This document shows positions 35,162-43,458 of a stretch of DNA of 64,000 bases, piece by piece. The stretch is from JBMNGN01 sp050949865 (lineage in GTDB: Bacteria > Bacillota > Syntrophomonadia > Syntrophomonadales > Syntrophomonadaceae). The stretch is from positions 248,001 through 312,000 of the forward strand of contig JBMNGN010000004.1 in NCBI GenBank assembly GCA_050949865.1, written 5' to 3'. Within the stretch, counting starts at the first letter, position 1. Each line of letters opens with the position of its first letter. Below the pieces are notes generated by a model, which saw nothing but the letters and a program-made list of their open reading frames with translations, was not told the origin of the DNA and made no database searches. The translations under genes and the position numbers were made by a program.

Positions 35162-36991
35162 ATGCAGGCTTTAATATTAGCAGCAGGAATGGGAAAAAGA
35201 CTAAAAGATCTGGCTAGAGATTCAGCCAAATGCATGGTTAAAGTCAACGGCAAAACTTTGATTGAAAGGATGCTCTTTCAACTTGACGGGCTGAACCTGA
35301 CAGAAATATTAATTGTCGTCGGATACAAAGCTGAGAAGCTTATTTCGTTTATCAACACCCTTGATATCCAAACCCCCATAACTTTTGTCACCAATGAGAT
35401 TTATTATCAAACCAACAACATCTACTCATTGTACCTGGCGCGGGATTACCTGCTAAAGGACGACACGCTGCTGCTGGAGTCAGATTTGATATTCAGCGAT
35501 GGCGTCCTGCGAAGAATTATTGACAATCCCTATCCTAATCTGGCCCTGGTAGCCAAATATGAAAATTGGATGGATGGAACGGTTGTCACCATGGACAGTC
35601 AAAATAATATAACCAGTTTTTTAGGAAAAAAAGAATTCGACTATAGAAACGTCGATCAATATTATAAGACCGTGAATATTTATAAATTTAGCAGACAATT
35701 CTCCAAACTATACTACGTCCCTTTCCTTAAAGCGTATATCGATTCCCAGGGCAGCGACGAATATTACGAACAGGTGCTTAAGGTGTTAACGGTAATCGAA
35801 AAGTCCCCAATAAAGGCGGAGGTTCTGCAAAATGAAGCATGGTATGAAATCGATGACGTGCAGGACTTGGATATAGCCGAATCCATATTCTCCGAAAAAA
35901 GTTTTTCCTTAATCCGGAACAGATATGGGGGATACTGGAGATATCCCAGGCTGGTTGATTTCTGCTACCTGGCAAATCCTTTTTATCCTCCCAGGAAAAT
36001 GATTGAAGAAATTAAAGCCAACCTGGAACTACTGATTGGCAACTATCCATCTGGAATAGAGGTCAACAGCCTGGTGGCCGGAAAATACTACAGTCTTAAA
36101 AAAGACCACATTTGCCCAGGTAACGGTGCGGCCGAACTCATCAATTCACTGATGAAGACAATCAACGGCAAAATCGGCATCATCTTCCCCACCTTTGAGG
36201 AGTATCCGAACCGCTTGGACAGGAACTCTATCGTGCCTTATTACCCAAAGAACAGGAATTTTTCCTATAAATACGAAGAATTAATAGATTATTACGGGAA
36301 TTCTGATATAAAAGCCCTTCTCCTGATCAACCCGGATAACCCTTCCGGCAATTTCATAAATAAGGCTGAAATACTGCAGCTGGCAGCATGGGCGGGCCAA
36401 AAAGGCATAAGGCTGATAGTGGACGAGTCATTCGTGGATTTTGCAGATGCACCGGACTCCCAAAGTCTCCTTTCTGAAATGATTCTCCAGGAAAACCGGC
36501 ACCTGGCCGTGGTAAAAAGCATCTCCAAATCCTTTGGAGTACCTGGGCTGCGCCTTGGGATTATCGGAAGCGCTGACGAGGAATTGATCGATTTTATCAA
36601 AAAAGATATATCGATTTGGAATATAAATTCAATAGCTGAATTTTACCTCCAGATTTGCGAAAAATACCGCAATGAATACAATTCGGCACTGGATAAGTTT
36701 AAATTAGTCAGAAAAGAGTTTGTGGAGCAGTTAAGAAATATACCGAATCTCAGGGTTATACCTACCCAGGCCAATTTTGTAATGTGCGAAGTACTTGGCG
36801 GCTATTCGGCGGAAACATTGGCTGAAACCCTGTTGAACAAACACAACCTGCTGATAAAAAACTTGTCAGCTAAAAAGGGAATCCAGGGTCAATACATCAG
36901 AATTGCAATTAAAACCCGGGAAGAAAACAGCCTGTTGGTAGCTGCACTTGATAATATACTCGGCCGGGTAAATAGGAACAAAACCGCTTGA
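35162..36991 (+). CDS. Fusion of sugar/choline-phosphate-type cytidylyltransferase and CobD/HisC-like PLP enzyme
   Basis: 609 residues, two enzymes in one chain. Residues 1-245: nucleotidyltransferase with LILAAGMGKRLKDLA, AKCMVKVNGKTLIERM and the metal-site LLLESDLIF, like LicC/PntC cytidylyltransferases. Residues 255-605: fold-type I PLP enzyme with NPDNPSGN (Asn near 393), IVDESFVDF (Asp near 421) and SISKSFGVPGLRLG (Lys near 456), closest in look to CobD threonine-phosphate decarboxylase and HisC. A CDP-alcohol transferase follows 33 bp later. I infer that the PLP half makes an amino-alcohol phosphate (or aminophosphonate) and the N-terminal half activates it as a CDP derivative. Substrate unknown. 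Confidence 0.85.
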   Translation: MQALILAAGMGKRLKDLARDSAKCMVKVNGKTLIERMLFQLDGLNLTEILIVVGYKAEKLISFINTLDIQTPITFVTNEIYYQTNNIYSLYLARDYLLKDDTLLLESDLIFSDGVLRRIIDNPYPNLALVAKYENWMDGTVVTMDSQNNITSFLGKKEFDYRNVDQYYKTVNIYKFSRQFSKLYYVPFLKAYIDSQGSDEYYEQVLKVLTVIEKSPIKAEVLQNEAWYEIDDVQDLDIAESIFSEKSFSLIRNRYGGYWRYPRLVDFCYLANPFYPPRKMIEEIKANLELLIGNYPSGIEVNSLVAGKYYSLKKDHICPGNGAAELINSLMKTINGKIGIIFPTFEEYPNRLDRNSIVPYYPKNRNFSYKYEELIDYYGNSDIKALLLINPDNPSGNFINKAEILQLAAWAGQKGIRLIVDESFVDFADAPDSQSLLSEMILQENRHLAVVKSISKSFGVPGLRLGIIGSADEELIDFIKKDISIWNINSIAEFYLQICEKYRNEYNSALDKFKLVRKEFVEQLRNIPNLRVIPTQANFVMCEVLGGYSAETLAETLLNKHNLLIKNLSAKKGIQGQYIRIAIKTREENSLLVAALDNILGRVNRNKTA

Positions 36992-37024
36992 CCCTAAAAT
37001 TCAGCAGGCAGGAGGCTTTTATAT

Positions 37025-37666
37025 ATGACCGATAGAGGACTTAAACCCAGTTTAGAATATAACATGCTTTACGTTCTCAAGGACCCGCCCAATATTTGCT
37101 CTCTTATAGGCCTTTTAAGCTCCTTAACCGGCATATATTTCTCTATCACAGGAAAATACTATTATGCATTGATAGGAGTTCTTTGGTCAGTGCTCTTTGA
37201 CTGGGCAGACGGGATCATAGCCCGCAGCCTAAAAAATCGTACCGACTACCACCGGGCCATCGGGGCCCAGCTTGACTCGCTTATCGATATTGTCAGTTTT
37301 AGCGTTTTCCCGGCTATCTTTTTGTTAAGCTATGGAAGATTCGACCCGCTTTTTTTGCCGGGGGCTTTTCTTATTGTGGGGGCAGGTGCAATTAGATTAA
37401 GCTATTTCAATGTTTTTGGCATGATTGACAAAGATACCTACAGAGGATTGGCTCTGGACAACAATGTAATTATCCTATCCTTTTTGTTCATATTTGAAAG
37501 ATTTTTTCCGGCTCAGATGTTTTCCATCTTCATCTACGCAGTTATGGTACTGCTTCTGGCTTTTAATCTAGCACCTATTCGTACGTATAAATTCGGGGGT
37601 AAATGGTTTTACCTGCTTATTGCCTATACCGTAATAATGTCCATTTACTATGCCGGTCTCCAATAA
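37025..37666 (+). CDS. CDP-alcohol phosphatidyltransferase family membrane enzyme
   Basis: 213 residues with about six membrane helices. It contains the family motif starting DGIIAR (about 62-67) and ending GAQLDSLID (about 80-88), with the Asp pairs that bind metal. The gap between AR and G is 12 residues instead of the usual 8, a departure from the canonical DGx2ARx8Gx3Dx3D. It would transfer the CDP-activated head group made by the preceding fusion protein to a lipid or glycan alcohol. GGAGG lies before the ATG; same transcription unit as the fusion gene. Confidence 0.85.
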   Translation: MTDRGLKPSLEYNMLYVLKDPPNICSLIGLLSSLTGIYFSITGKYYYALIGVLWSVLFDWADGIIARSLKNRTDYHRAIGAQLDSLIDIVSFSVFPAIFLLSYGRFDPLFLPGAFLIVGAGAIRLSYFNVFGMIDKDTYRGLALDNNVIILSFLFIFERFFPAQMFSIFIYAVMVLLLAFNLAPIRTYKFGGKWFYLLIAYTVIMSIYYAGLQ

Positions 37667-37676
37667 TTTATTCATG

Positions 37677-37765
37677 GTCAGCAGTTTAGGCGAGTTCACC
37701 TTTTCTTTGGCTTAACCTTCTGACAACACAAAAGAATCGTTCTCTTGTGGTCTTCTTGTGTTCTC
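37677..37765 (+). repeat. REP-associated repeat, copy with AACACAAAAGAATCGTTCT
   Basis: Roughly 85 bp that matches 39644-39724 with substitutions; shared blocks include AACCTTCTGACAACA and CTTGTGTTCT. It contains a degenerate copy of the GAACCGTCCC core. A further short copy (CACAAAAGAATCGTCCCTTT) lies at 37996-38015. The remainder of the 347-bp gap 37667-38013 has only short broken frames on the minus strand and no gene I can support. Confidence 0.65.
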
Positions 37766-38013
37766 GTATTACCCTATTGATAAATATTCTGCATACTCAT
37801 AAGAAATCGGCTGATTCTCAGGCGTATTTCGGTAGGCTTCTTCCTTATGCATCATATTTACAATTTGTGTATAAATATATAATTCCTTTGAATGATTTCA
37901 ACTCGTAACTTGATATAAACATTCTTCCCCATATAGGAAGCATAATTAGCTTTTATGCTAACATCAGTTATAACTTAATCTCCTTTTTATTTCAACACAA
38001 AAGAATCGTCCCT

Positions 38014-38322
38014 TTATGTTTTTTTATAAAAAATTTTAGCAGACATATCTATCTGCTCTTTTAGCTCTTGGTTTTTTAATGTTTCATAATGCACCAGATC
38101 GAAGTAATACGGCAGAGGCAGCTTTTCATTCATCTCTATACTTAACCGATTTAATACTTCGGCTGTAATGCCCTCACCGTAAATTACGATATCAACATCA
38201 GAGCCATTTTTATAATTTCCTATCCCACGGCTTCCAAACATCGCAGCTTGTTCAATTTCCTGCCATTGTTTCAAAGCATTTATTATCAAATCCATACTTT
38301 GAGGTGGTATGCCAAATCTCAT
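38014..38322 (-). CDS. MntA-type nucleotidyltransferase antitoxin
   Basis: 102 residues, minimal nucleotidyltransferase. The signature FGSRGIGNYKNGSDVDI (about 29-45) gives the GSx10DxD active site. MntA proteins AMPylate the partner HEPN toxin HepT and so inactivate it. The start codon overlaps the HEPN stop by 4 bp (ATGA), as is usual for this toxin-antitoxin pair. Surrounded by REP-type repeats and a transposase, so probably acquired. Confidence 0.88.
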   Translation of the reverse strand: MRFGIPPQSMDLIINALKQWQEIEQAAMFGSRGIGNYKNGSDVDIVIYGEGITAEVLNRLSIEMNEKLPLPYYFDLVHYETLKNQELKEQIDMSAKIFYKKT

Positions 38323-38720
38323 CGCTTCTCACCTAAATAATAATGGACTTGCGCTAAAGCTTCATAATATTCCTCTTTTATTTTGCGAAGAGCATACTGA
38401 AAACGTTCTTCATTATAGGTATGTGCCAGTAAATTTCTTTTTTCCAGCATGTCCATCCAGGTCTCTCCGTCCTTGATAAGTTCATAGCGAAAAGCTTCCT
38501 TAATAACTTCCCTGGGAAAAGTGGCGATAACTCCTTGAGCCTCAAGGTAATCTTTTAATGTTTTCCAGGCCAGCTCAAAGGTATACTCAAATCTTTGAAT
38601 TAAACCTTCTTTCTCTAATACATTTAGCCTTGCAAATTCGAGAATTGCAGCCTTAAATTGCTGAAATGCCTTATCGAAATTTTCGTAGCGCTGTTGCCAT
38701 CGAATTTCTTTGTGATTCAT
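38319..38720 (-). CDS. HepT-type HEPN toxin
   Basis: 133 residues from the ATG at 38720 (AAGGAGAAGG upstream; the longer frame to 38753 is unsupported). All-helical HI0074/HepT family: EYTFELAWKTLKDYL (about 45-59) and the RNase motif RNLLAHTY (Arg95, His100, Tyr102), i.e. Rx4HxY, where the Tyr is the target of MntA modification. It acts as an RNA-cleaving toxin in studied relatives. First gene of the pair. Confidence 0.88.
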   Translation of the reverse strand: MNHKEIRWQQRYENFDKAFQQFKAAILEFARLNVLEKEGLIQRFEYTFELAWKTLKDYLEAQGVIATFPREVIKEAFRYELIKDGETWMDMLEKRNLLAHTYNEERFQYALRKIKEEYYEALAQVHYYLGEKR

Positions 38721-38809
38721 AATATCCCTTCTCCTTACGGGCAACCTATGCATTTGTTTGGATAATTATATCACAAATATTGGTAATTATAATCTTTCTT
38801 ATTTTAGCA

Positions 38810-39565
38810 TTATGTTGTCCGTATTACCCATAAGCTAATACCAGTTAGCCGCTCGATCTGCCTGAAACACAGGCCCTTATCCTTGCACCCTTTAATAACT
38901 TCATTACGCGTTTCTTTTTCCAAAAGTGCTATCTCGGTTGGGTTTTGGACTCCGGATATGCTTTTAATAAAATCGGTAGCCTCGGTGTCGTTCAGCCTGA
39001 CACCATGATCATAGTCCAGGCATTGATCCTGGTTCTCTGCTAGGTTAAATTCCTTAAATAACTCTACCGCCTTAACCCTGTTAGTGGAAAAGAGGTTAAG
39101 GCCGAATTCAACATCGCAAAGCCTCGACTCTCCAACATACTCCCTGTAGCTGCTCCATGGATAATCGGCTATATCCTTTATCATACCGGCCTTGTACGGA
39201 TTTTGGTGTATGTAGCGCAGCACAGTCAGAAAATAACTATCAGTTTCAATTATTTCACTTTTATATCGATCTTGGAATAAGTGCCCTCGGCGGCCATACT
39301 TCCAGTTATACCAGTAAACATAGCTGGCCCCAATCCGTCTGAATACAATTCCTAGGTCTTCTGTGACTTCCTTTATCAGTAAGTGAACATGGTTGCTCAT
39401 CAGGCAATAGGCATAGATTATGTAGTCGCTTTTTTCTTGATATGTTTTTAATGTTTCCAGGTATTTCTGGTAGTCTTCATCATCCTCAATAATTTGGCGG
39501 TTTATACCTCTGAACATCACATGATAAATCCCAGTACTGCTTTTCTCCCTTGCTGCCCTCGGCAT
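38810..39565 (-). CDS. RAYT: REP-associated tyrosine transposase (IS200-like Y1)
   Basis: 251 residues, Y1 transposase fold. HUH motif NHVHLLIKE (His59, His61) and the catalytic-helix region SYFLTVLRYIHQNPYKAG (Tyr near 111 or 118). A C-terminal helix-turn-helix-like tail (CFRQIERLTGISLWVIR) is present. RAYTs are single-copy domesticated transposases that spread REP hairpins. ATG at 39565 after GGGGGTGAG. The gene appears intact, and GAACCGTCC-type repeats lie on both sides. The first 25 codons plus upstream DNA are duplicated at 41870-42016. Confidence 0.9.
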   Translation of the reverse strand: MPRAAREKSSTGIYHVMFRGINRQIIEDDEDYQKYLETLKTYQEKSDYIIYAYCLMSNHVHLLIKEVTEDLGIVFRRIGASYVYWYNWKYGRRGHLFQDRYKSEIIETDSYFLTVLRYIHQNPYKAGMIKDIADYPWSSYREYVGESRLCDVEFGLNLFSTNRVKAVELFKEFNLAENQDQCLDYDHGVRLNDTEATDFIKSISGVQNPTEIALLEKETRNEVIKGCKDKGLCFRQIERLTGISLWVIRTT

Positions 39566-39598
39566 TTTCTCACCCCCGAGGTAAATTCAACACCAAAA

Positions 39599-39724
39599 GC
39601 AACGGAAAGACATCACAAAAGGACCGTCCCCTTCCCTTCAGACGGTGAGCAATCTAGGCAGGGTTACCTTTTTCTTTGCCTGAAACCTTCTGACAACATA
39701 AAAGAACCGTTCCACTTGTGTTCT
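39599..39724 (-). repeat. Repeat block upstream of the RAYT gene
   Basis: Two REP-type motifs: GGACCGTCCCCTTCCCTTC at 39621-39639 and AAAAGAACCGTTCCACTTGTG at about 39700-39720. The first part is shared with the truncated RAYT copy (42001-42035), the second with 37677-37765. The block lies between the RAYT start and the ywgA-like stop. Confidence 0.65.
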
Positions 39725-39735
39725 TTGTTTCCCAC

Positions 39736-40266
39736 CTAAAGCAAAGGTTTCAATTCCTCGTAGGCACTGCATATTTCATTAAAGGAAAAATGCGGTTTAA
39801 TCTCTTTTACACGGCTTAGCAAATCCATTTCGGCTAAAGGTTCTTCTTTGGAAACATATAAAATCGTGGATCGCAATTCTAGTTCCTTAGCATTCATGTT
39901 ACCAAATTTCTCAATCACTTCATTTATTCCGGAAGCATATTGGGTTAAAAACTTTTCCCCTCTTTTTCTGAAATGCTCTGTTTTACCAGCTTCCTTAATT
40001 TCATATCCTAACCTAGAACTCCAGTCAATCTTGACCCCATCCATTGAGGCGAAAAAACTTAAATCATCTGCTAGCGCCTCGCTATAGGGACCATAGTTGT
40101 ATAGAATATAATCGTATCCGCAAGGAACCCCATAAATCTCTTGTAAAATGTAAACAAGTTTCTGCAATACCGTCTTTCCAAATTGGGGTGAAACTCCCTT
40201 GAGCTTAATGACTAATTCTGCCATCAAGCCATATTGATCCCACTTTTCCGTAAACTGAATCGGCAA
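39736..40266 (-). CDS. YwgA-family protein (SocA/Panacea-like fold)
   Basis: 176 residues, TTG start with AAGGGGGG upstream. The segment TVLQKLVYILQEIYGVPCGY then YNYGPYSEALADDLSFF (about 33-72) resembles YwgA of Bacillus and, more distantly, the SocA/Panacea (DUF4065) domain of antitoxins. It begins 15 bp after the HD hydrolase gene, the conserved ywfO-ywgA pairing. Function is unproven. It could be a regulator or antitoxin-like partner of the hydrolase. Confidence 0.7.
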   Translation of the reverse strand: MPIQFTEKWDQYGLMAELVIKLKGVSPQFGKTVLQKLVYILQEIYGVPCGYDYILYNYGPYSEALADDLSFFASMDGVKIDWSSRLGYEIKEAGKTEHFRKRGEKFLTQYASGINEVIEKFGNMNAKELELRSTILYVSKEEPLAEMDLLSRVKEIKPHFSFNEICSAYEELKPLL

Positions 40267-40281
40267 TGTTAACCCCCCTTC

Positions 40282-41598
40282 CTAATTTAAAAGTTTCTCT
40301 GCTTCACTTTTATCTCGTAGTGACACATATATTCGACGTTGACGTATGGGTATAAGCCCTCTAACTACGCTGGAAAAAGAAGACAAAGGTAATGTTTCTT
40401 TCAACCCCGGAGCCACATTTCTTTCGATCATTATATCTTTTTCTCCAGTGCTATACCAAGATTTTTCTGGCTCATCCACAAACTGTACCAATCCAGATAA
40501 CTTCTCTAGAACTGCTTTTGACTGGTCAAGTTCGTTCTCTGTTGGCACCTCGGAAGTATAAAAAATACAGCGGTGATGTTTTCTTTCTCTTAGTGCGTAA
40601 CCATCCTCGCCGCCTTTTCCTTGATTAAGCAAGCCGAGAACTTTCCAATCATCCCATGAAAGGTAGTTATCAATATTTTCCAATGATGTTGGTGGTAAAA
40701 ATGTACTTCTGTCTGTCTCTTCTAACAATAAGGTTTTCATTGTTTCCGCAATATGATGGTCATAAGCCCTTCTGGTATGATGGAAATATACCTGGGTAAA
40801 CATTAAATACCTGGCAATAATTAATGCTTCGGCAGCATGTAAACCACCCTCTTCAATGGCAATTAATGGAGCTCCCGTTTCTGGATGTTCAGAAATGGTC
40901 AGTGTAACAAGTAGCCGTTTCAAATCATAGCTACCGTAATTTGTTCCGATGTGATAGGAATCTCTTAACAAGTAGTCGGCTCTATCCGCATCAATTTGAC
41001 CGTCTATAAGATTTCGCCAAAGCAACCTTCGGCCTACCCCTGTACTTCCCCTTAAAAAGTCACTGATTTGCTTTACAGTAATATGGTAGTTTTCATTTTG
41101 AGGATGTTCATCAATGATTTCCTTGAATTTATACTCTACTATTGCCGCCGAATAATCTTCATGTTTATACCGTTTATCTGTATCAGGTTTCTGATCCATC
41201 AATTCCTCGCCGGCGTGGGAAAAGGGCGAATGACCAACGTCATGTAAAAGGCATGCAAGCCTAATAAATTTTTTATCAATATCAAAACCGCTATCATTAA
41301 AACCCAACTTATCTATCAGGTAGCTCTTTTTCTTTTCTACGATTTTTTCATACATCTGGGCGGCCAGATGCATTACGCCCAAGGAGTGTTCAAAACGTGT
41401 ATGCATCGCACCAGGATAGACCATATCAGTCCAAGCCAACTGCCTAATACGGCGTAAACGTTGAAAAATAGGGTGGTCAATAATATCCCTTTCCCAGCTA
41501 TCTAATTCAATAAACCCGTAAATGGGGTCACGAATCTCATATTTTTTAGTCACTGAAAAAGGCTCCTCTGAAAATAAATGGCGTCCAATCTTGATCAT
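40282..41598 (-). CDS. YwfO-like HD-domain phosphohydrolase
   Basis: 438 residues, HD superfamily. Metal ligands: His71 in HTRFEHSLG, His119-Asp120 in LLHDVGHSPFSHAGE, and a distal Asp in DADRADYLLRDSYHIG (about 208-223). The layout matches YwfO of Bacillus and the dNTP triphosphohydrolase group (SAMHD1-like), so a nucleotide triphosphohydrolase role is plausible. Length is normal. It is followed closely by the YwgA-like gene. AAGGCAAC precedes the ATG. It stands inside a repeat-rich accessory zone. Confidence 0.82.
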   Translation of the reverse strand: MIKIGRHLFSEEPFSVTKKYEIRDPIYGFIELDSWERDIIDHPIFQRLRRIRQLAWTDMVYPGAMHTRFEHSLGVMHLAAQMYEKIVEKKKSYLIDKLGFNDSGFDIDKKFIRLACLLHDVGHSPFSHAGEELMDQKPDTDKRYKHEDYSAAIVEYKFKEIIDEHPQNENYHITVKQISDFLRGSTGVGRRLLWRNLIDGQIDADRADYLLRDSYHIGTNYGSYDLKRLLVTLTISEHPETGAPLIAIEEGGLHAAEALIIARYLMFTQVYFHHTRRAYDHHIAETMKTLLLEETDRSTFLPPTSLENIDNYLSWDDWKVLGLLNQGKGGEDGYALRERKHHRCIFYTSEVPTENELDQSKAVLEKLSGLVQFVDEPEKSWYSTGEKDIMIERNVAPGLKETLPLSSFSSVVRGLIPIRQRRIYVSLRDKSEAEKLLN

Positions 41599-41869
41599 TA
41601 ATGTTGCCTTATCTTCTACAAAAAGGTAATAAAACCTCTAAATTCTACAAAAGAATTTTCCCTTGAACCAGTATCAGTGTCTATAAATACAGAAAACAAG
41701 CTACACTTGCTAGCTTACAGCTTACGAAGGGTGATCAACATTCCGGGAGTTGCAGAATAGTAAGAAGGCTAGCCCTAGCATAAACTGAAATCAGCCTCCT
41801 ATCCCGATATAAATTTAACCCTCTATGTTGGTAATCAAAGGAATTTAAACGGGTATAAACAGGGGGATG

Positions 41870-42035
41870 CTTCATCATCTTCAAAAATAATTTGGCGGTT
41901 TATACCTCTGAACATCACATGATAAATCCCAGTACTGCTTTTCTCCCTTGCTGCCCTCGGCATTTTCTCACCCCCGAGGTAAATTCAACACCAAAAGCAA
42001 CGGAAAGACATCACTAAAGAACCGTCCCCTTCCCT
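41870..42035 (-). pseudogene. Truncated RAYT copy (5' end only)
   Basis: Positions 41887-42016 are essentially identical to 39489-39616: the ribosome site, ATG and about 25 first codons (MPRAAREKSSTGIYHVMF...) of the RAYT, plus upstream DNA with one REP half (GAACCGTCCCCTTCC). Homology fades at 41870, where the reading frame ends. The near-perfect identity indicates a recent event. The rest of the gap 41599-41869 shows no gene or clear structure. Confidence 0.85.
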
Positions 42036-42059
42036 TCCTTCCCCTGTGTCCACTTGGGC

Positions 42060-42110
42060 AAAAAAAGAACCCCTGGCACTTGGGACAACTCCCAAGGCCA
42101 TGGGGTCTTT
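42060..42110 (-). terminator. Strong terminator of the S-layer gene
   Basis: Long stem built from CCCCTGGCACTTGGG and CCCAAGGCCATGGGG with a short ACAACT loop, followed on the minus strand by TTCTTTTTTT. It lies 35 bp after the S-layer stop, as expected for a highly expressed transcript. Confidence 0.88.
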
Positions 42111-42144
42111 TCACTTATGGCAGTATAACTTCTTTAGATATTGC

Positions 42145-43458
42145 CTACAGTTTTACGAATGTAAGTGATTTTATTGCAGTAGTTAGATCAGAAGTTTTAT
42201 AAAGTTTTGCTTCATAAACTTTGCCATCTGCCAACGTACTTACATCACAAGTAAATGCAGCAGTTAAGGCATAGGCATCATTGCCAATCAGTATTACATA
42301 GTCTGCAGCGTTCCCTGTTAAGCCAACTACTGTTATCGTATCTGTTGTACCGTCGAACGTCATGGCAACATCTTGAATTACTGTTACTGTATAGTCTTCA
42401 AAAGTACCATTTTCTGCGGTTACCCTATACGTAACCGGGTTAGTAAAGTCTTGAGCAACTCCCGAAGCAGGTGCTACGGTTGCCCGAGCGCTAACGGTAA
42501 TCGTGGGCACTAATGCTGTAACAACAGTTCCGTTAGGTACTGTTACAGTTATTGTTTTTGCGGTTTCATCGATAACGCCACTAACTGCCGGTACTAGTCC
42601 ATCAAAACTGAACGCCGTTATTGCCTTAGCATTAGACAGTGCTGCCGGAGCTTTTACCACTACGATTGCTGCCAGGGCGTCGTTTGCAGTCTTCTGATAG
42701 ACTTTAACCCAATCGCCTACTGCCAAGTCACCTTTTACGATAACTTCTGGATTAGTTTCGGTGCTGTCAAAGTACAGGGTATCCGCATCAACAGAGTAGT
42801 TGGTTGCTCCAACCCTAATTATGTTTCCGGATATCTTTGAAATTTGAGCAACTGTTGCACCACTTGCTACATAACCAGCCCAGTTTACATTTTCTACTTC
42901 ATTGCCAACAAACTTGTAGTTTAAGACATTTCCTTTAGTTATTCCGGCTACTCCACCCTTAACGGTATATTTAACCGGGTCGCCGGTGGTCATCAGTTCT
43001 ACATAATCACCATCAGCATCTCTGGCTACTTTGTATACCATGGCCACATTGTCGGTAGAGCCGCGAACTGCACCTTCATTAATAACCAGGTATTGAATTT
43101 TCCCTTCCTTAATTTTCGCATAAGCTGCGCTACCAAGGGTAATACCAGCAGCACTATCAGCTTCTTTCAGGAAATCTGCTGTGTCGATTACTTCAACTTC
43201 TTCTTCATCACTGGGAACAACCGGGGAAACAGTATTAAATACAACCAGATCCTTTGCATCATAGGATGATGTAGTTACGCCATCACTGTGTCTCAGAACT
43301 TGTTCATCTTCATCAGCATATAATACATCTCCGATTGCAAAACTAGTAAATATGCTGGCTACGTTCTGGGTCTTAATAACATCGATGTAGCCTTTGGAAT
43401 TCAAGGAGATTTCTACAAATACATCTTCATCCAGGAACCCTGCAGCATCTCTATATGG
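42145..43458 (-). pseudogene. S-layer protein, C-terminal part in shifted frame
   Basis: About 437 codons with no own start or ribosome site (a TTG at 43404 is only the first start-like codon). The frame is open upstream through residues NPYRDAAGFLDEDVFVEISL, which continue the sequence interrupted in the 5' part. The protein is beta-rich, Val/Thr/Asp-rich and low in Cys, like S-layer bodies, ending with a cadherin-like or DUF5018-type domain (AITAFSFDGLVPAVSGVIDE, then TYRVTAENGTFEDYTVTV). One missing base near 43457-43462 restores a single chain with 43413-45281. Confidence 0.8.

Noticed and set aside
37780..37980. Short minus-strand peptides (ending near 37863 and 37780) beside the HepT/MntA pair
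   Set aside because: Frames are 28-33 codons, broken by stops, without a convincing start; they may be gene remains but cannot be supported.
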